A DNA stretch of 64,000 nt from JBJXGE01 sp046154185 (GTDB lineage: Bacteria > Planctomycetota > UBA8108 > UBA1146 > JAJFFE01), in the NCBI GenBank assembly GCA_046154185.1, contig JBJXGE010000039.1, forward strand, positions 27,024 to 91,023. The letters are read 5' to 3'. Numbering within the stretch: the stretch's first letter is position 1; every line of letters starts with the position of its first letter. Made by a program: the position numbers and the translations under genes. The notes below the pieces were generated by a model that saw nothing but the letters and a program-made list of their open reading frames with translations, searched no databases and was not told the origin of the DNA. Positions 15,787-24,032 of this stretch are shown here, one piece after another.

Positions 15787-17004
15787 ATGCGTCATTCTCA
15801 ACGCTTCGCGTGCGTGTTCGCGACCTCCGCGCTTTTGGTGCTGACTTCGCAAGTGGGTGCGCAATCTTTTCGGCGCGGCGACTGCAATAGCGATTGCGGT
15901 TTCAATATTGCCGATCCCATTGCGCTGGCGGAAGCGCTGTTCCTCAGCGCGAGCCCGCCATCATGCGCGAAGGCCTGCGACGGCAATGACGATGGTGCGC
16001 TGGACATCTCCGACGTGGTCTCGATGCTGAGCGCGCTCTTCGGTAGCTCGACGATTCCGCTCCCGGCGCCGCACCTGAGCTGCGGGGTTGATCCGACGCC
16101 CGACGCGCTCGATTGCGAGGTCGGTTCCTGCACGGGCCCCGTTGCCGACGCGCTCGTCGTTTCGATCCAAGGCACGAATGTCTTGCTCAGTTGGAACTGC
16201 ACCGACGCGTCGAGCGGTTTCGATTCCGTCCGCCTGTTGCGAGCGCTCAACTCGCCGCCGTCTGGCCCGGACGATCCGTCCGCGCAACTCGTGTACGAAG
16301 GGGCCGGCGAATCGACGATCGAATCGCTGACCGCGCTCCTGCCGGATACGACCGCGGTGCCTCGCACGTATCACTACAGTGTCTTCGGCTGTACGTCCGG
16401 CATCGGGTGTTCGCCCATCGGTAGCACCGCGACGCTCACGCCGACCGTCACGCAGTGCCTCGTCGCCGGCGGCTACATGATTTTCTTTCGTCACTCGGCG
16501 GCGACCGTGTGTTCGGACCAAACCGTTCTCGGCACCGCCGCGACGACGACCGTGCCGGGTTGGTGGACGAGCTGCGCGACTGATTGTCCGCCGCTCGGAA
16601 CAGCGACGGCGCGGCAACTCGATTCGACCGGCGTCTCCGAGGCGATCTCGATCGGTGTCGATATGGCCGCGCGCGGGATTCCCGTCGGTCGCGTCATCTC
16701 GAGTGAGTACTGTCGCTGCGTGCAAACCGCTGAACTCATGAATTTCGGCCTCCCGATCGAACTCAATCAAGGAATCAGCTTCTTCGTCTACGACGAGCCG
16801 AACCGCTGCGCCAATTGCTTCGCGGTTTTGGCGGAAGCGGCGCCGCCGGGCGCCAACGGCGTGATCATTGGCCACGCCGGGATGATCTGCCCGGTCCTCG
16901 GTACGCTCGCGTGGTCGGAAGCGGCGATCTATAAACCGGACGGCGCCGGCGGCACCGAGTACATCACGCGGTTGTTCTTTGACGGTTGGCTGACGCTGCC
17001 GTAG
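15787..17004 (+). CDS. Secreted histidine-phosphatase-family protein with N-terminal dockerin-like repeats
   Basis: 405 residues from ATG 15787, with GAGG six bases upstream; a signal peptide follows (RFACVFATSALLVLTSQVGAQ). Residues ~27-100 hold two dockerin-like Ca-binding repeats (RRGDCNSDCGFNIADP, ACDGNDDGALDISD) and the shared tail SCGVDPTPDALDC. A fibronectin-like stretch follows (~115-220). Residues ~228-405 resemble the histidine phosphatase (SixA/phosphoglycerate-mutase-like) fold: FFRHSA with R235-H236, SSEYCRCVQTAELM, and IIGHAGM with H363. The usual RHG/RHAE after the first His is changed to RHS. Most paralogues in the window carry the dockerin cassette at the C-terminus, so its N-terminal position here is odd. 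Likely extracytoplasmic; activity uncertain. Confidence 0.82.
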   Translation: MRHSQRFACVFATSALLVLTSQVGAQSFRRGDCNSDCGFNIADPIALAEALFLSASPPSCAKACDGNDDGALDISDVVSMLSALFGSSTIPLPAPHLSCGVDPTPDALDCEVGSCTGPVADALVVSIQGTNVLLSWNCTDASSGFDSVRLLRALNSPPSGPDDPSAQLVYEGAGESTIESLTALLPDTTAVPRTYHYSVFGCTSGIGCSPIGSTATLTPTVTQCLVAGGYMIFFRHSAATVCSDQTVLGTAATTTVPGWWTSCATDCPPLGTATARQLDSTGVSEAISIGVDMAARGIPVGRVISSEYCRCVQTAELMNFGLPIELNQGISFFVYDEPNRCANCFAVLAEAAPPGANGVIIGHAGMICPVLGTLAWSEAAIYKPDGAGGTEYITRLFFDGWLTLP

Positions 17005-17433
17005 CGGGCGACGCTCTCTTCGCAGCGGATCAAGTGCTCTCTCCTGCGCGGTGTCGTTCGCTTGCCGCGCTTTACGTCGCAGTGGAGTCCGCGTCTTTGA
17101 ACAAGACAAGCGCAGCTCCGCCCGACGCGCACTCGCTTTGTGCCCACGCGTAACGCGAATGCGCGCGCGACGCTCGGGAATTGGGTCGCGATCCGAGAAT
17201 TGTGGCGGACTGGCCGACATCACGACGAGCGCCACGCCGCGCACGAGGCTTTCGGCATCTTTGTGCTTGATGCCTCGATTTCAATCGGTAGAAGTTCTGA
17301 TTCACAGTTTCGGGTAACAAAGAGATTCACTTCCAAGAGTAGGCTCAAATACGTTCTCGCACCGGCGCACAGTCAATGTGTGAAAGTTGTCGGTGGTGTT
17401 GCCGTGATGCGTTTCTACACGGGAGGATTGGTC
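17005..17433 (+). other. Intergenic region upstream of the haloperoxidase gene
   Basis: 429 bases between the phosphatase stop and the haloperoxidase start. The part from about 17280 to 17350 is noticeably more A/T-rich than its surroundings, as expected of a promoter region, but no -35/-10 pair stands out. Short open frames here on both strands have shadow-like, Arg-rich translations and no ribosome site. The only clear signal is the GGAGG at 17422-17426, seven bases before ATG 17434, which fixes the haloperoxidase start. Confidence 0.5.
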
Positions 17434-19008
17434 ATGCCCAGGTCCCCATCTGGTTTTCGCAAGTTGAGAAGAGTTCTTATCGCCGCGACAGGCGTGCTCG
17501 CGCTCGCGGGCCCCGCGTCCGCCGACGTCATCATCGACTGGAATAACGTGCTGCTCGACACGATTCGCGCCACCGGCGGACCGCCGTGTCCGATCGCGCG
17601 AGCGGGCGCGCTCATGCACGTCGCGATGTACGACGCGGTGAACTCGATCGAGCGCACCCACGAACCGTACTTGTCGCTCTTGACGCCACCCGCCGGCACC
17701 TCGGCGGTCGCCGCTGCCGCCGCGGCTTCGCACCACATTTTGGTTGCGCTCTACCCGGCGCGCGAGGCGATTTGCGACGCGGCCTTGGCGCAGTCGCTGC
17801 TCGCAGTTCCGGACGGCGCGGCGGAGAACGATGGAGTCTTGCTCGGCGTCGCGGTCGCCGAAGCGCTCCTAATAGCGCGCGCAAACGACGGCACGAGTCC
17901 CGATCCGATTTATCCCATCGGCAGCAATCCCGGCGATTGGATTCCGACATTCCCGGACTTCACGAGCCCGCCGTTCACTCCCGGCTGGGGCAATTCTCTA
18001 CCTTGGACGATGACAAGCGGTTCGCAATTCCGGCCGATCGGTCCAGCCGGCTACACGAACATGGCCGACTTGTTGGCGAGCCCCGAATACGCCGCGCAGG
18101 TCGCCGAAGTGCAAGAACTCGGCGCCCTGAATAGCACGACACGCACCGCTTACGAGACGGAAACCGCCTTCTTCTGGGCCAACGACGTCAATGGCACCTT
18201 CAAGCCGCCGGGACACTTGAACTACATCACGCAAGTCGTCGCGACGGACCAAGGTCTCAGCATGCCGGAAAACGCGCGTCTCTTCGCGCTCGTCAATCTC
18301 GCACTGGGTGACGCGGGGCTGGTCGCGTGGGACGCGAAGTATTTGACTGACATCGATCTCTGGCGTCCGATCAGCGCGATTCGCCTCGCCGATACGGATT
18401 CAAATCCAGCGACCGTCGCGGACCCGACTTGGGAACCCCTGAACCCGTTCACTCCGCCCTTCCCGGCTTGGGTGTCGGGACATGCGACCTTCGGCGCGAC
18501 GCACGCCTCGGTCATGGCGGGATTCTTTGGTACCAACAACATTAACTTCACGATCACTTCGGACGACACGCCCGGAGTTTTCCGCACGTACGACACTTTC
18601 TCGGAGGCGGCGATCGAGAATGGCCGCAGCCGAATTTTCCTCGGCGTGCACTTCTCCTTTGACGCGGACGACGCTTACGTCGCTGGAACCAGTCTCGGCA
18701 ACCATGTGGTCGCAAACTTCTTGCGTCCCGTCGGTGAGTACATCCGCGGCGACGTGAACCTGAATGGGATCTTGAACATTGGGGATCCGATCTGGACGCT
18801 GGACGAGTTGTTTGGGGGCGGACCCGCGACGATTTGCGAGTCAGCCGTCGACGTCAACGGCGACGACCGGCGAGATCTCTCCGACCCCGTCTACTCGCTG
18901 AGTTACTTGTTCATGGCGGGCCCTGCGCCGCCGGCGCCGTTCCCAGCGTGCGGCAGCGTACCGAGCGCGGGGTTGTACTGCCCACCGGGTTCGACTGTGT
19001 GTCCGTAA
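17434..19008 (+). CDS. Secreted vanadium-dependent haloperoxidase/PAP2-type protein with C-terminal dockerin-like repeats
   Basis: 524 residues. ATG 17434 is set by an ideal GGAGG; a signal peptide follows (LRRVLIAATGVLALAGPASA). The PAP2/haloperoxidase pocket is visible: K302...W310-R311-P312, S-G-H350, and S-R400-IFLGV-H406 followed by FSFDADDA. These residues bind vanadate or phosphate in the family. K302 to R311 is nine residues, two more than in the fungal chloroperoxidase. Residues ~438-524 are two dockerin-like repeats (RGDVNLNGILNIGDP; VDVNGDDRRDLSDP) and the Cys tail ending TVCP. Either halide oxidation or phosphatase action is possible. The gene ends at the bidirectional terminator at 19031-19101. 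Confidence 0.87.
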   Translation: MPRSPSGFRKLRRVLIAATGVLALAGPASADVIIDWNNVLLDTIRATGGPPCPIARAGALMHVAMYDAVNSIERTHEPYLSLLTPPAGTSAVAAAAAASHHILVALYPAREAICDAALAQSLLAVPDGAAENDGVLLGVAVAEALLIARANDGTSPDPIYPIGSNPGDWIPTFPDFTSPPFTPGWGNSLPWTMTSGSQFRPIGPAGYTNMADLLASPEYAAQVAEVQELGALNSTTRTAYETETAFFWANDVNGTFKPPGHLNYITQVVATDQGLSMPENARLFALVNLALGDAGLVAWDAKYLTDIDLWRPISAIRLADTDSNPATVADPTWEPLNPFTPPFPAWVSGHATFGATHASVMAGFFGTNNINFTITSDDTPGVFRTYDTFSEAAIENGRSRIFLGVHFSFDADDAYVAGTSLGNHVVANFLRPVGEYIRGDVNLNGILNIGDPIWTLDELFGGGPATICESAVDVNGDDRRDLSDPVYSLSYLFMAGPAPPAPFPACGSVPSAGLYCPPGSTVCP

Positions 19009-19030
19009 CCACTCGCATAGTGACTTTTTG

Positions 19031-19101
19031 AAATCTTTGGCCGCGACTCGGAGCCTCGCTCAACGCGAGTAATGCTTCGGCTCGCGGCCAAAGATTTTTT
19101 T
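19031..19101. terminator. Strong bidirectional intrinsic terminator between convergent dockerin genes
   Basis: AAATCTTTGGCCGCGA (19031-19046) is exactly complementary to TCGCGGCCAAAGATTT (19082-19097), a 16-bp stem. A T-run follows on the right, and the plus-strand A/T edge at the left (TGACTTTTTGAAA read from the other side) gives the minus transcript its own U-rich tail. The 35-base loop contains a further CTCGC/GCGAG hairpin. It lies 22 bases past one stop and about 50 bases past the other, in the right place to end both transcripts. Confidence 0.85.
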
Positions 19102-19147
19102 CTGGGGCTGGTCGGACACGAGGTCGGTGCGCGTCGGTCGCGAATCG

Positions 19148-20584
19148 CTAAGGACACTGCCCGCCTTCGATGCAGACGAATCCGCTGGCGGGGTTTGGAT
19201 CTTCGGCGCAAGCCGGAAAGGGCTGGGGCGGAAGCGGACCGCTCACGAACAGATAATTCAAAACGAAAACCATGTCCGCGATGTTGAGCGCGCCATCGCC
19301 GTTCGCCTCGCACGCGGCCAAGCACGGAAAGTAGTCGGGCGCGGTTGAGAACAGTCGATCACCCAAGAACAGCACATCCGCGATGTCGATCGCGGCGCTG
19401 AAATTACAGTCACCACGCAGAAAAAATGGCGGCACGACTTCGATTATCCCCGGCAGCGTCACCGGCAGAAAAGCCACGTCTCCGCTCACCATGACGACCT
19501 CGACCGGCGGCGATCCCAGCGTCGAACAAATCGTCAACGGGACCGAAGCGGGCGCGGTCGCCACTGCCTCGTACTCAATGACGGCAAGCTCCCAGTCCGG
19601 ACTAGGCCCGAGCGTCCACAGGCCGAAAAAGGAAAGGATTGCGGCCGCGGTCCAGCCGTCGGCATGCTCGCTGAGCGTGAAAAAATCGGCGCGCCCGAGC
19701 GCGGTCGTCGCGGTCCCTTCCACACCACCCATAAACACCGCCGCCGATGAATCGTGACAGACCCCAAACGAATACCCTTGCACCGGCGGCCCCTGCGATT
19801 CGAGCAAGGCTCGCACGGTCGTAACGCTACCGGTTACACAAACAGTCGCTTCGAGGCTCAGCACATAGCCGGGATGTAATGCGCTTTCCCCGCAATAGGT
19901 CGGGGGCGTGAGAATCCCGCCATCGTCCGCGATGAGGAAATACTGATGAAAGCCAGGGCCGGGACTATCAAGAAAAGATGTCGCGTCCGACGGTATAGTC
20001 GCCAGGAAGACATCATCGCGTACGAGTCGATAGGAATCGTGTCCTTCATCCGGCCAGGTCAAGAAGAGATCGAATCCTTGGCGCTCACATTCGAGCAACG
20101 AAACGGCGCCGATGGCATTGATCGGTCGCGAAGTTTCGAGTACGGCCGGGCACGTGAAGGAGCTGACGGTTGCGTCCCAATCGTTGTCCCAACGCGCAAA
20201 GTCAACGGTCGCGAAGGCGCCCGACGGCTGTCCCGCCGCCCAATTCGTGTAACTGACCGGCTCGCCGCTCTCCCACAGGTACTGCCCTTCGACGACCTCG
20301 TCGGACAACCCAATCCACTTGTAAGTCGGCGGTAATTGAGACAGAAGAAATGTCTCCTCGTCAGAGTCGTTGAGTGACACCAAGTAGCCGTCGTACGCGG
20401 CGGCTAAAGTGCGGCCTTCGAAGTAAGTGAGACCATAGAGCGCAATGAGGTAGTAGTGGTTGTTGGCCGGGTAAAAAAGTTGCGCATCGCTGCGCGTGTC
20501 ATAGGTCAACACCTGCATGAAAATCCACGCCGCGAGAATCCGCGTTAAGATTCGAGCGGGCGGGTGACTTGATATTTTCAACAT
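19148..20584 (-). CDS. Secreted C-type-lectin-like protein with C-terminal dockerin-like repeats
   Basis: 478 residues, ATG 20584, signal peptide in the first ~35 residues (RILAAWIFMQVLTYDTRSDAQ). Residues ~36-150 form a C-type lectin-like domain: HYYLIALYGLTYFEGRTLAAAYDGYLVSL and the WIGLSDE...W..GEPVSYTNWAAGQPSG core typical of bacterial CTLDs. The middle (~160-390) looks like Ig/fibronectin and cohesin-like beta domains. The C-terminus has dockerin-like repeats (LRGDCNFSAAIDIADV; CEANGDGALNIADM) and the tail PFPACAEDPNPASGF...GQCP. A surface-bound or released carbohydrate- or protein-binding role is likely. Convergent with the haloperoxidase, sharing a terminator. Confidence 0.85.
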   Translation of the reverse strand: MLKISSHPPARILTRILAAWIFMQVLTYDTRSDAQLFYPANNHYYLIALYGLTYFEGRTLAAAYDGYLVSLNDSDEETFLLSQLPPTYKWIGLSDEVVEGQYLWESGEPVSYTNWAAGQPSGAFATVDFARWDNDWDATVSSFTCPAVLETSRPINAIGAVSLLECERQGFDLFLTWPDEGHDSYRLVRDDVFLATIPSDATSFLDSPGPGFHQYFLIADDGGILTPPTYCGESALHPGYVLSLEATVCVTGSVTTVRALLESQGPPVQGYSFGVCHDSSAAVFMGGVEGTATTALGRADFFTLSEHADGWTAAAILSFFGLWTLGPSPDWELAVIEYEAVATAPASVPLTICSTLGSPPVEVVMVSGDVAFLPVTLPGIIEVVPPFFLRGDCNFSAAIDIADVLFLGDRLFSTAPDYFPCLAACEANGDGALNIADMVFVLNYLFVSGPLPPQPFPACAEDPNPASGFVCIEGGQCP

Positions 20585-20906
20585 AGCGAACTCAACTTTC
20601 TTGCCGTCATGGGCGCGAATTTCGCGCGCACTTGGCCGAGCGAGCGGACTCTCGTATTTCGGCGGCCGCGGTCGTGTCGACCAGGAGCAATGATTCCCGT
20701 CTACGAAGATTTCATTCCGAGTGCGGAGCTAAACGAATTCTGGCGCGATCACGACGGGAATGCCGCCGATGATGCCGGTCGAGTCGCGAGCTGTCTACCA
20801 GGCGGGAACTCGGTGCGTCTTGCGGGCTCCCGCCCGTTGGCATCGAGACGCGCCGCGCGCGAAAATGGCCTGCGTAGCACTTTCTCGCCCAGCTATACTC
20901 CGCCGC
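20585..20906. other. Divergent intergenic region, lectin gene / DASS transporter
   Basis: 322 bases between the two divergent starts. Near the right end TATACT (20894-20899) lies seven bases before GTG 20907. Nothing else is convincing: short open frames are Arg-rich and lack ribosome sites. If the transporter begins at the upstream ATG 20865 instead, the region is 42 bases shorter. Confidence 0.4.
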
Positions 20907-22376
20907 GTGCCGCAAACCCCGACTAAGAAAATCGGCCTCGCGGCCGGCCTGCTCGCTTTCGGCGTGCTGAGTTGCGTCGACAGTTCCTTGCACCATCACC
21001 CCGAGCTCGGCGCGCGGCCCGCGCACGCGGCGGCGCTGATCGCGCTCATGGCAATCTGGTGGATCACCGAAGCGCTGCCGATTTACTGGACGGCGCTGGT
21101 TCCGCTGGTGGTCTGTCCCGTGCTTCCCGTTTTCCCCGGCGGTGCCGCCGAGAATTTGCGCGACGCCGCGCTGCCGTATCTGAATCCGTATATCTTTCTA
21201 TTCATGGGCGGCATGTGCATCGCCGCCGCCATGCAGCAGTGCGGCCTACACCGACGCATTGCGATTCAGATCATGTCGAACATCGGCACCGATCCGCGCC
21301 GGCTCCTCCTCGGCGTTTTGTCCGCCACGGCGGCGATATCGATGTGGATTTCCAACACCGCGACCGCGACGATGATGTTCCCGATTGGTCTCGCTATCAT
21401 TTCGCAACTCGAAGGACGCTCGAATCACCAGCGACTCGTGCACTACGGCGCCGCGCTGATGTTGGCGATTGCCTATGGAGCCAATATCGGCGGCGTCGGC
21501 ACAAAAATTGGCACGGCACCGAATGCGCAGTTCGCTGGATACATGGTGAGCCAGGGCGTTGAAGTGTCGTTCCTTCAGTTTCTCGTGGTCGGTGGCGGCT
21601 TCATGTTGCTGTTCTTGCCGATCGCGTGGTTCGCGCTTTGGCGCGTCGGGCGCGCGGATGCGCCGGCGCCTGAAATCGGCGCCGCGGTGTTGGCGCCGGA
21701 ACTCGCCTCCCTCGGTCGCTGGCGACGTGCCGAGAAGCTTGTACTCGTCGTGTTCTTGATCACCGCAACTTTGTGGATCGTCGCGCAGCCACTGACCGCT
21801 CTTTGCGCGCCCAGCATCAAGTGGTTCGAGTTGAAGTCCGCGCACGTCGAAGGCGCGATCTCGCTATTGGCGGCGGTCGCGCTGCTCGTCGCGCGAGTCG
21901 ACGGTCGGCGAACGCTCGAAATCGCTTCGCTGCGGCGGGTGCCATGGGGCACGCTCGTCCTCCTCGGCGGTAGTTTCTCGATGGCAAGCGGCGTGGAAGC
22001 GAGCAGCCTCTCAAAGAGCTTCGCCGACCAACTCGTGGGGTTACGCGAACTCGCTTCATTCCCGCAGACGCTGGTGGCTAGCTCCGTCAGTGTCGTGTTG
22101 TCGGCGTTCGCGTCCAATACCGCGACGATCGGCGTGCTGCTCCCCGTGCTGAAGAGCGTGGTGACGCCAGAGCAACTGACGACGGTGCTGTTTGCGGCGA
22201 CGATCGCATCGTCCTGCGACTTCGCGCTGCCGGCTGGAACGCCGCCCAATGCGATTGTCTTCGGCAGCGGCTATGTGACAGTGCCACGCATGGCGAAGAC
22301 GGGAGCACTGCTCGACGTCGCCGCCGCCTTTGTCGCGGCGCTCTGGTGTTACGCAATTGTTCGCTTTGTCTTTTAG
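20907..22376 (+). CDS. DASS/SLC13-family sodium:anion symporter
   Basis: About 489 residues from GTG 20907; ATG 20865 and ATG 20760 are in frame upstream, but the shorter start puts the protein directly before the first helix, as in the family. Eleven or so helices. Both family signatures are intact: SMWISNTATATMMFPI and LSAFASNTATIGVLLPV, each an SNT motif of the dicarboxylate/sodium site, plus ALPAGTPPNAIVFGSG near the end, the conserved PPNA segment. Such proteins import di- or tricarboxylates, sulfate or phosphate with sodium. Substrate not assignable. No Shine-Dalgarno is seen before the start, which may be leaderless. Confidence 0.9.
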   Translation: MPQTPTKKIGLAAGLLAFGVLSCVDSSLHHHPELGARPAHAAALIALMAIWWITEALPIYWTALVPLVVCPVLPVFPGGAAENLRDAALPYLNPYIFLFMGGMCIAAAMQQCGLHRRIAIQIMSNIGTDPRRLLLGVLSATAAISMWISNTATATMMFPIGLAIISQLEGRSNHQRLVHYGAALMLAIAYGANIGGVGTKIGTAPNAQFAGYMVSQGVEVSFLQFLVVGGGFMLLFLPIAWFALWRVGRADAPAPEIGAAVLAPELASLGRWRRAEKLVLVVFLITATLWIVAQPLTALCAPSIKWFELKSAHVEGAISLLAAVALLVARVDGRRTLEIASLRRVPWGTLVLLGGSFSMASGVEASSLSKSFADQLVGLRELASFPQTLVASSVSVVLSAFASNTATIGVLLPVLKSVVTPEQLTTVLFAATIASSCDFALPAGTPPNAIVFGSGYVTVPRMAKTGALLDVAAAFVAALWCYAIVRFVF

Positions 22377-22484
22377 TCACGTCGCGGGGTCTTCTAAGTC
22401 GCTTCGTACCCAACGGATTCTGCTCCGCGCAGCCGAAATACTAAGAACGATGAATTCGAACTCTAGGAATCAGAAGGACGAGTC

Positions 22485-23633
22485 GTGGTGAAAGCAGACG
22501 CTTGGGTGCTCTACGCCGGACACGATGACCCGCCGCGCCACGGCGAGTTGGTCCGCGAGTCCATCGACGTGCCGACGGCCGGCGAATTCGACGTGATCGC
22601 GGCGCCGATTTTCGGTTGCTGGGAAGGAAATATGGGGCACGCCGTAAAACGCAGTCCCATCGATGTCTGCTTGCTGCGAAAGGAGCCGAAGGTCGTGCTC
22701 GGGAATGCCGGCGTGGTGCGCATTATCGAGTGCGGCCGGCGTGTCACCAGCGTCGAGCCGGGACAGCATGCGCTGATTTTCTGTAACGGCGAAGCCGATC
22801 GCTGGGGCTACCCGAAAAAAATCTTCGGCTACGATGCGCCGGGAACCATCGGTTGCCTCGCAACGCGCATGAAACTGCGCGAGGACCAAGTCATCGGCGT
22901 GCCAAGAGCGTCGCGCTTTAGTCTCGCCCAATGGGCGGCGTTTTCGCTGCGCTACATAACGGCGTGGTCGAACTGGGAGGTTGCGTACGGCGCGTTTCGC
23001 TTGCTCGTCTCTCGCGAGGAGTATGCCGCACCCAACGTGTGGGGTTGGGGTGGCGGTGTGACTTTTGCGCAGCTTGATCTCGCGCGTCGCAACGGCTGCC
23101 GCGCGGCGATGGTCGCGAGCAACGAGGAACGACTCGAGCTGATCGCGCGACACGGGATCGCGCCCGTCGATCGCCGTCGCTTTGCACGACTCAACTACGA
23201 CGAAGCGCGATATGGAGAGGACGCTGAGTATCGCGACGCCTATCGCGCGGCGGAAAGCACGTTCCTCGCCGAAGTGCGCCGTTTGACGGCCGGCGACATG
23301 GTGCAGATCTTCATCGACTATGTCGGGACGCCCGTCTATCGAGCGACGCTCAAAGCGCTTTCGCGCGAAGGCGTCATCACGACCGCGGGTTGGAAGGAAG
23401 GCATGGTGCTCATGAACGTGCGCGCGATCGAATGCATTGAGCGTCATCAACATATCCACACGCACTACGCGCGGCGCGCGCAGGCGGAAGCCGCCGTCGC
23501 CTACGGCGAGCGCGAAAACTGGATGCCGACCGTCGACGCGCGGATCTATGCGTTCGATGAGATTCCGCAACTTGTCGACGACTACGAACTCGGTCACACC
23601 GGCTACTTTCCTTGCTTCAAGGTCTCCGAGTAA
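22485..23633 (+). CDS. MDR-superfamily zinc-independent oxidoreductase
   Basis: 382 residues, GTG start with AAGGA seven bases upstream. N-terminal GroES-like part (VLGNAGVVRIIECGRRVTSVEPGQHALIF) and a Rossmann part with GWGGGVTFAQLDLARRNGCRAAMV. The usual GHE catalytic-zinc segment is absent, so this belongs to the zinc-free side of the medium-chain dehydrogenase/reductase superfamily, where quinone oxidoreductases and enoyl reductases sit. Several features (WEGNMGHAVKRSPIDVC, HQHIHTHYARRAQAEAAV) suggest a distinctive subgroup, distantly like crotonyl-CoA carboxylase/reductase-type enzymes. Substrate unknown. Separated by 108 bases from the DASS transporter, possibly one transcript. Confidence 0.8.
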   Translation: MVKADAWVLYAGHDDPPRHGELVRESIDVPTAGEFDVIAAPIFGCWEGNMGHAVKRSPIDVCLLRKEPKVVLGNAGVVRIIECGRRVTSVEPGQHALIFCNGEADRWGYPKKIFGYDAPGTIGCLATRMKLREDQVIGVPRASRFSLAQWAAFSLRYITAWSNWEVAYGAFRLLVSREEYAAPNVWGWGGGVTFAQLDLARRNGCRAAMVASNEERLELIARHGIAPVDRRRFARLNYDEARYGEDAEYRDAYRAAESTFLAEVRRLTAGDMVQIFIDYVGTPVYRATLKALSREGVITTAGWKEGMVLMNVRAIECIERHQHIHTHYARRAQAEAAVAYGERENWMPTVDARIYAFDEIPQLVDDYELGHTGYFPCFKVSE

Positions 23634-23816
23634 CGGCCAGCACGGACCCAATGCCTTAATCTGAGTCATCCGACGGGAGTCGCCCGAGCAGCGGAAACTG
23701 CCGCACCTCGGGTTTCGGCCGATGGGCTGCGGCCGACTCCATGCGGAAAACGCCGCCAATCACCTCGCGTGAGGCCGAATTCACGCTCTCCCGAGTATTC
23801 ATCTGCACAGCGCGGA

Positions 23817-23846
23817 TTGAACTTTGGCGAAGGACCCTGTTATAAG
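23817..23846 (+). promoter_or_regulatory. Candidate sigma-70-type promoter of the membrane pyrophosphatase gene
   Basis: TTGAAC (23817-23822), an 18-base spacer, then TATAAG (23841-23846). Both boxes are close to consensus and stand out in the GC-rich background. Transcription would begin near 23853 and give a leader of about 180 bases. Confidence 0.55.
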
Positions 23847-23915
23847 GCGTCAATTCTCTGCGCGCCTCGACCGGGGGGAAGCACGACCGGCGGTGCGTGT
23901 TGGCGGGCGCTGAAG

Positions 23916-24003
23916 CGTCTGCGGTTTCGCAGACGGCCAACCCCAATACAACTCGGTGCATTACCTCGATCGGTGATGAACTGAAAAACTCCAATTTGGG
24001 GTT
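23916..24003 (+). promoter_or_regulatory. Structured 5' leader of the membrane pyrophosphatase mRNA
   Basis: Three stems can be drawn. Hairpin A: CGTCTGCG (23916-23923) with CGCAGACG (23928-23935), loop GTTT. Stem B: AACCCCAA (23939-23946) with TTGGGGTT (23996-24003). Inside B, hairpin C: CATTACC (23959-23965) with GGTGATG (23972-23978), one G-U pair, loop TCGATC. The ribosome site AGGAG lies 15 or so bases after stem B. It does not match a riboswitch class I know. It could be a regulatory leader or simply a stable 5' end. Confidence 0.4.
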
Positions 24004-24032
24004 CGAACTGTGATTTTTAGGAGAAGGGTCTC

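Larger units (their letters stand above)
23634..24032 (+). other. Intergenic region holding the pyrophosphatase promoter and leader
   Basis: 399 bases between the oxidoreductase stop and the pyrophosphatase ATG. It contains a sigma-70-like promoter (23817-23846) and a structured leader (23916-24003), listed separately. A 112-codon open frame on the minus strand (23656-23994) has no ribosome site and no recognisable composition. Confidence 0.5.

Noticed and set aside
15961..17244. 427-codon minus-strand frame opposite the phosphatase gene
   Set aside because: Extremely Arg-rich, crosses the stop and intergenic region, and conflicts with the well-supported plus-strand gene.
22470..23759. 429-codon minus-strand frame opposite the MDR oxidoreductase
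   Set aside because: Complement of a Rossmann-fold gene with a clear ribosome site; no motif of its own.
23656..23994. 112-codon minus-strand frame in the pyrophosphatase upstream region
   Set aside because: No Shine-Dalgarno, no recognisable composition, and it overlaps the predicted promoter and leader stems.
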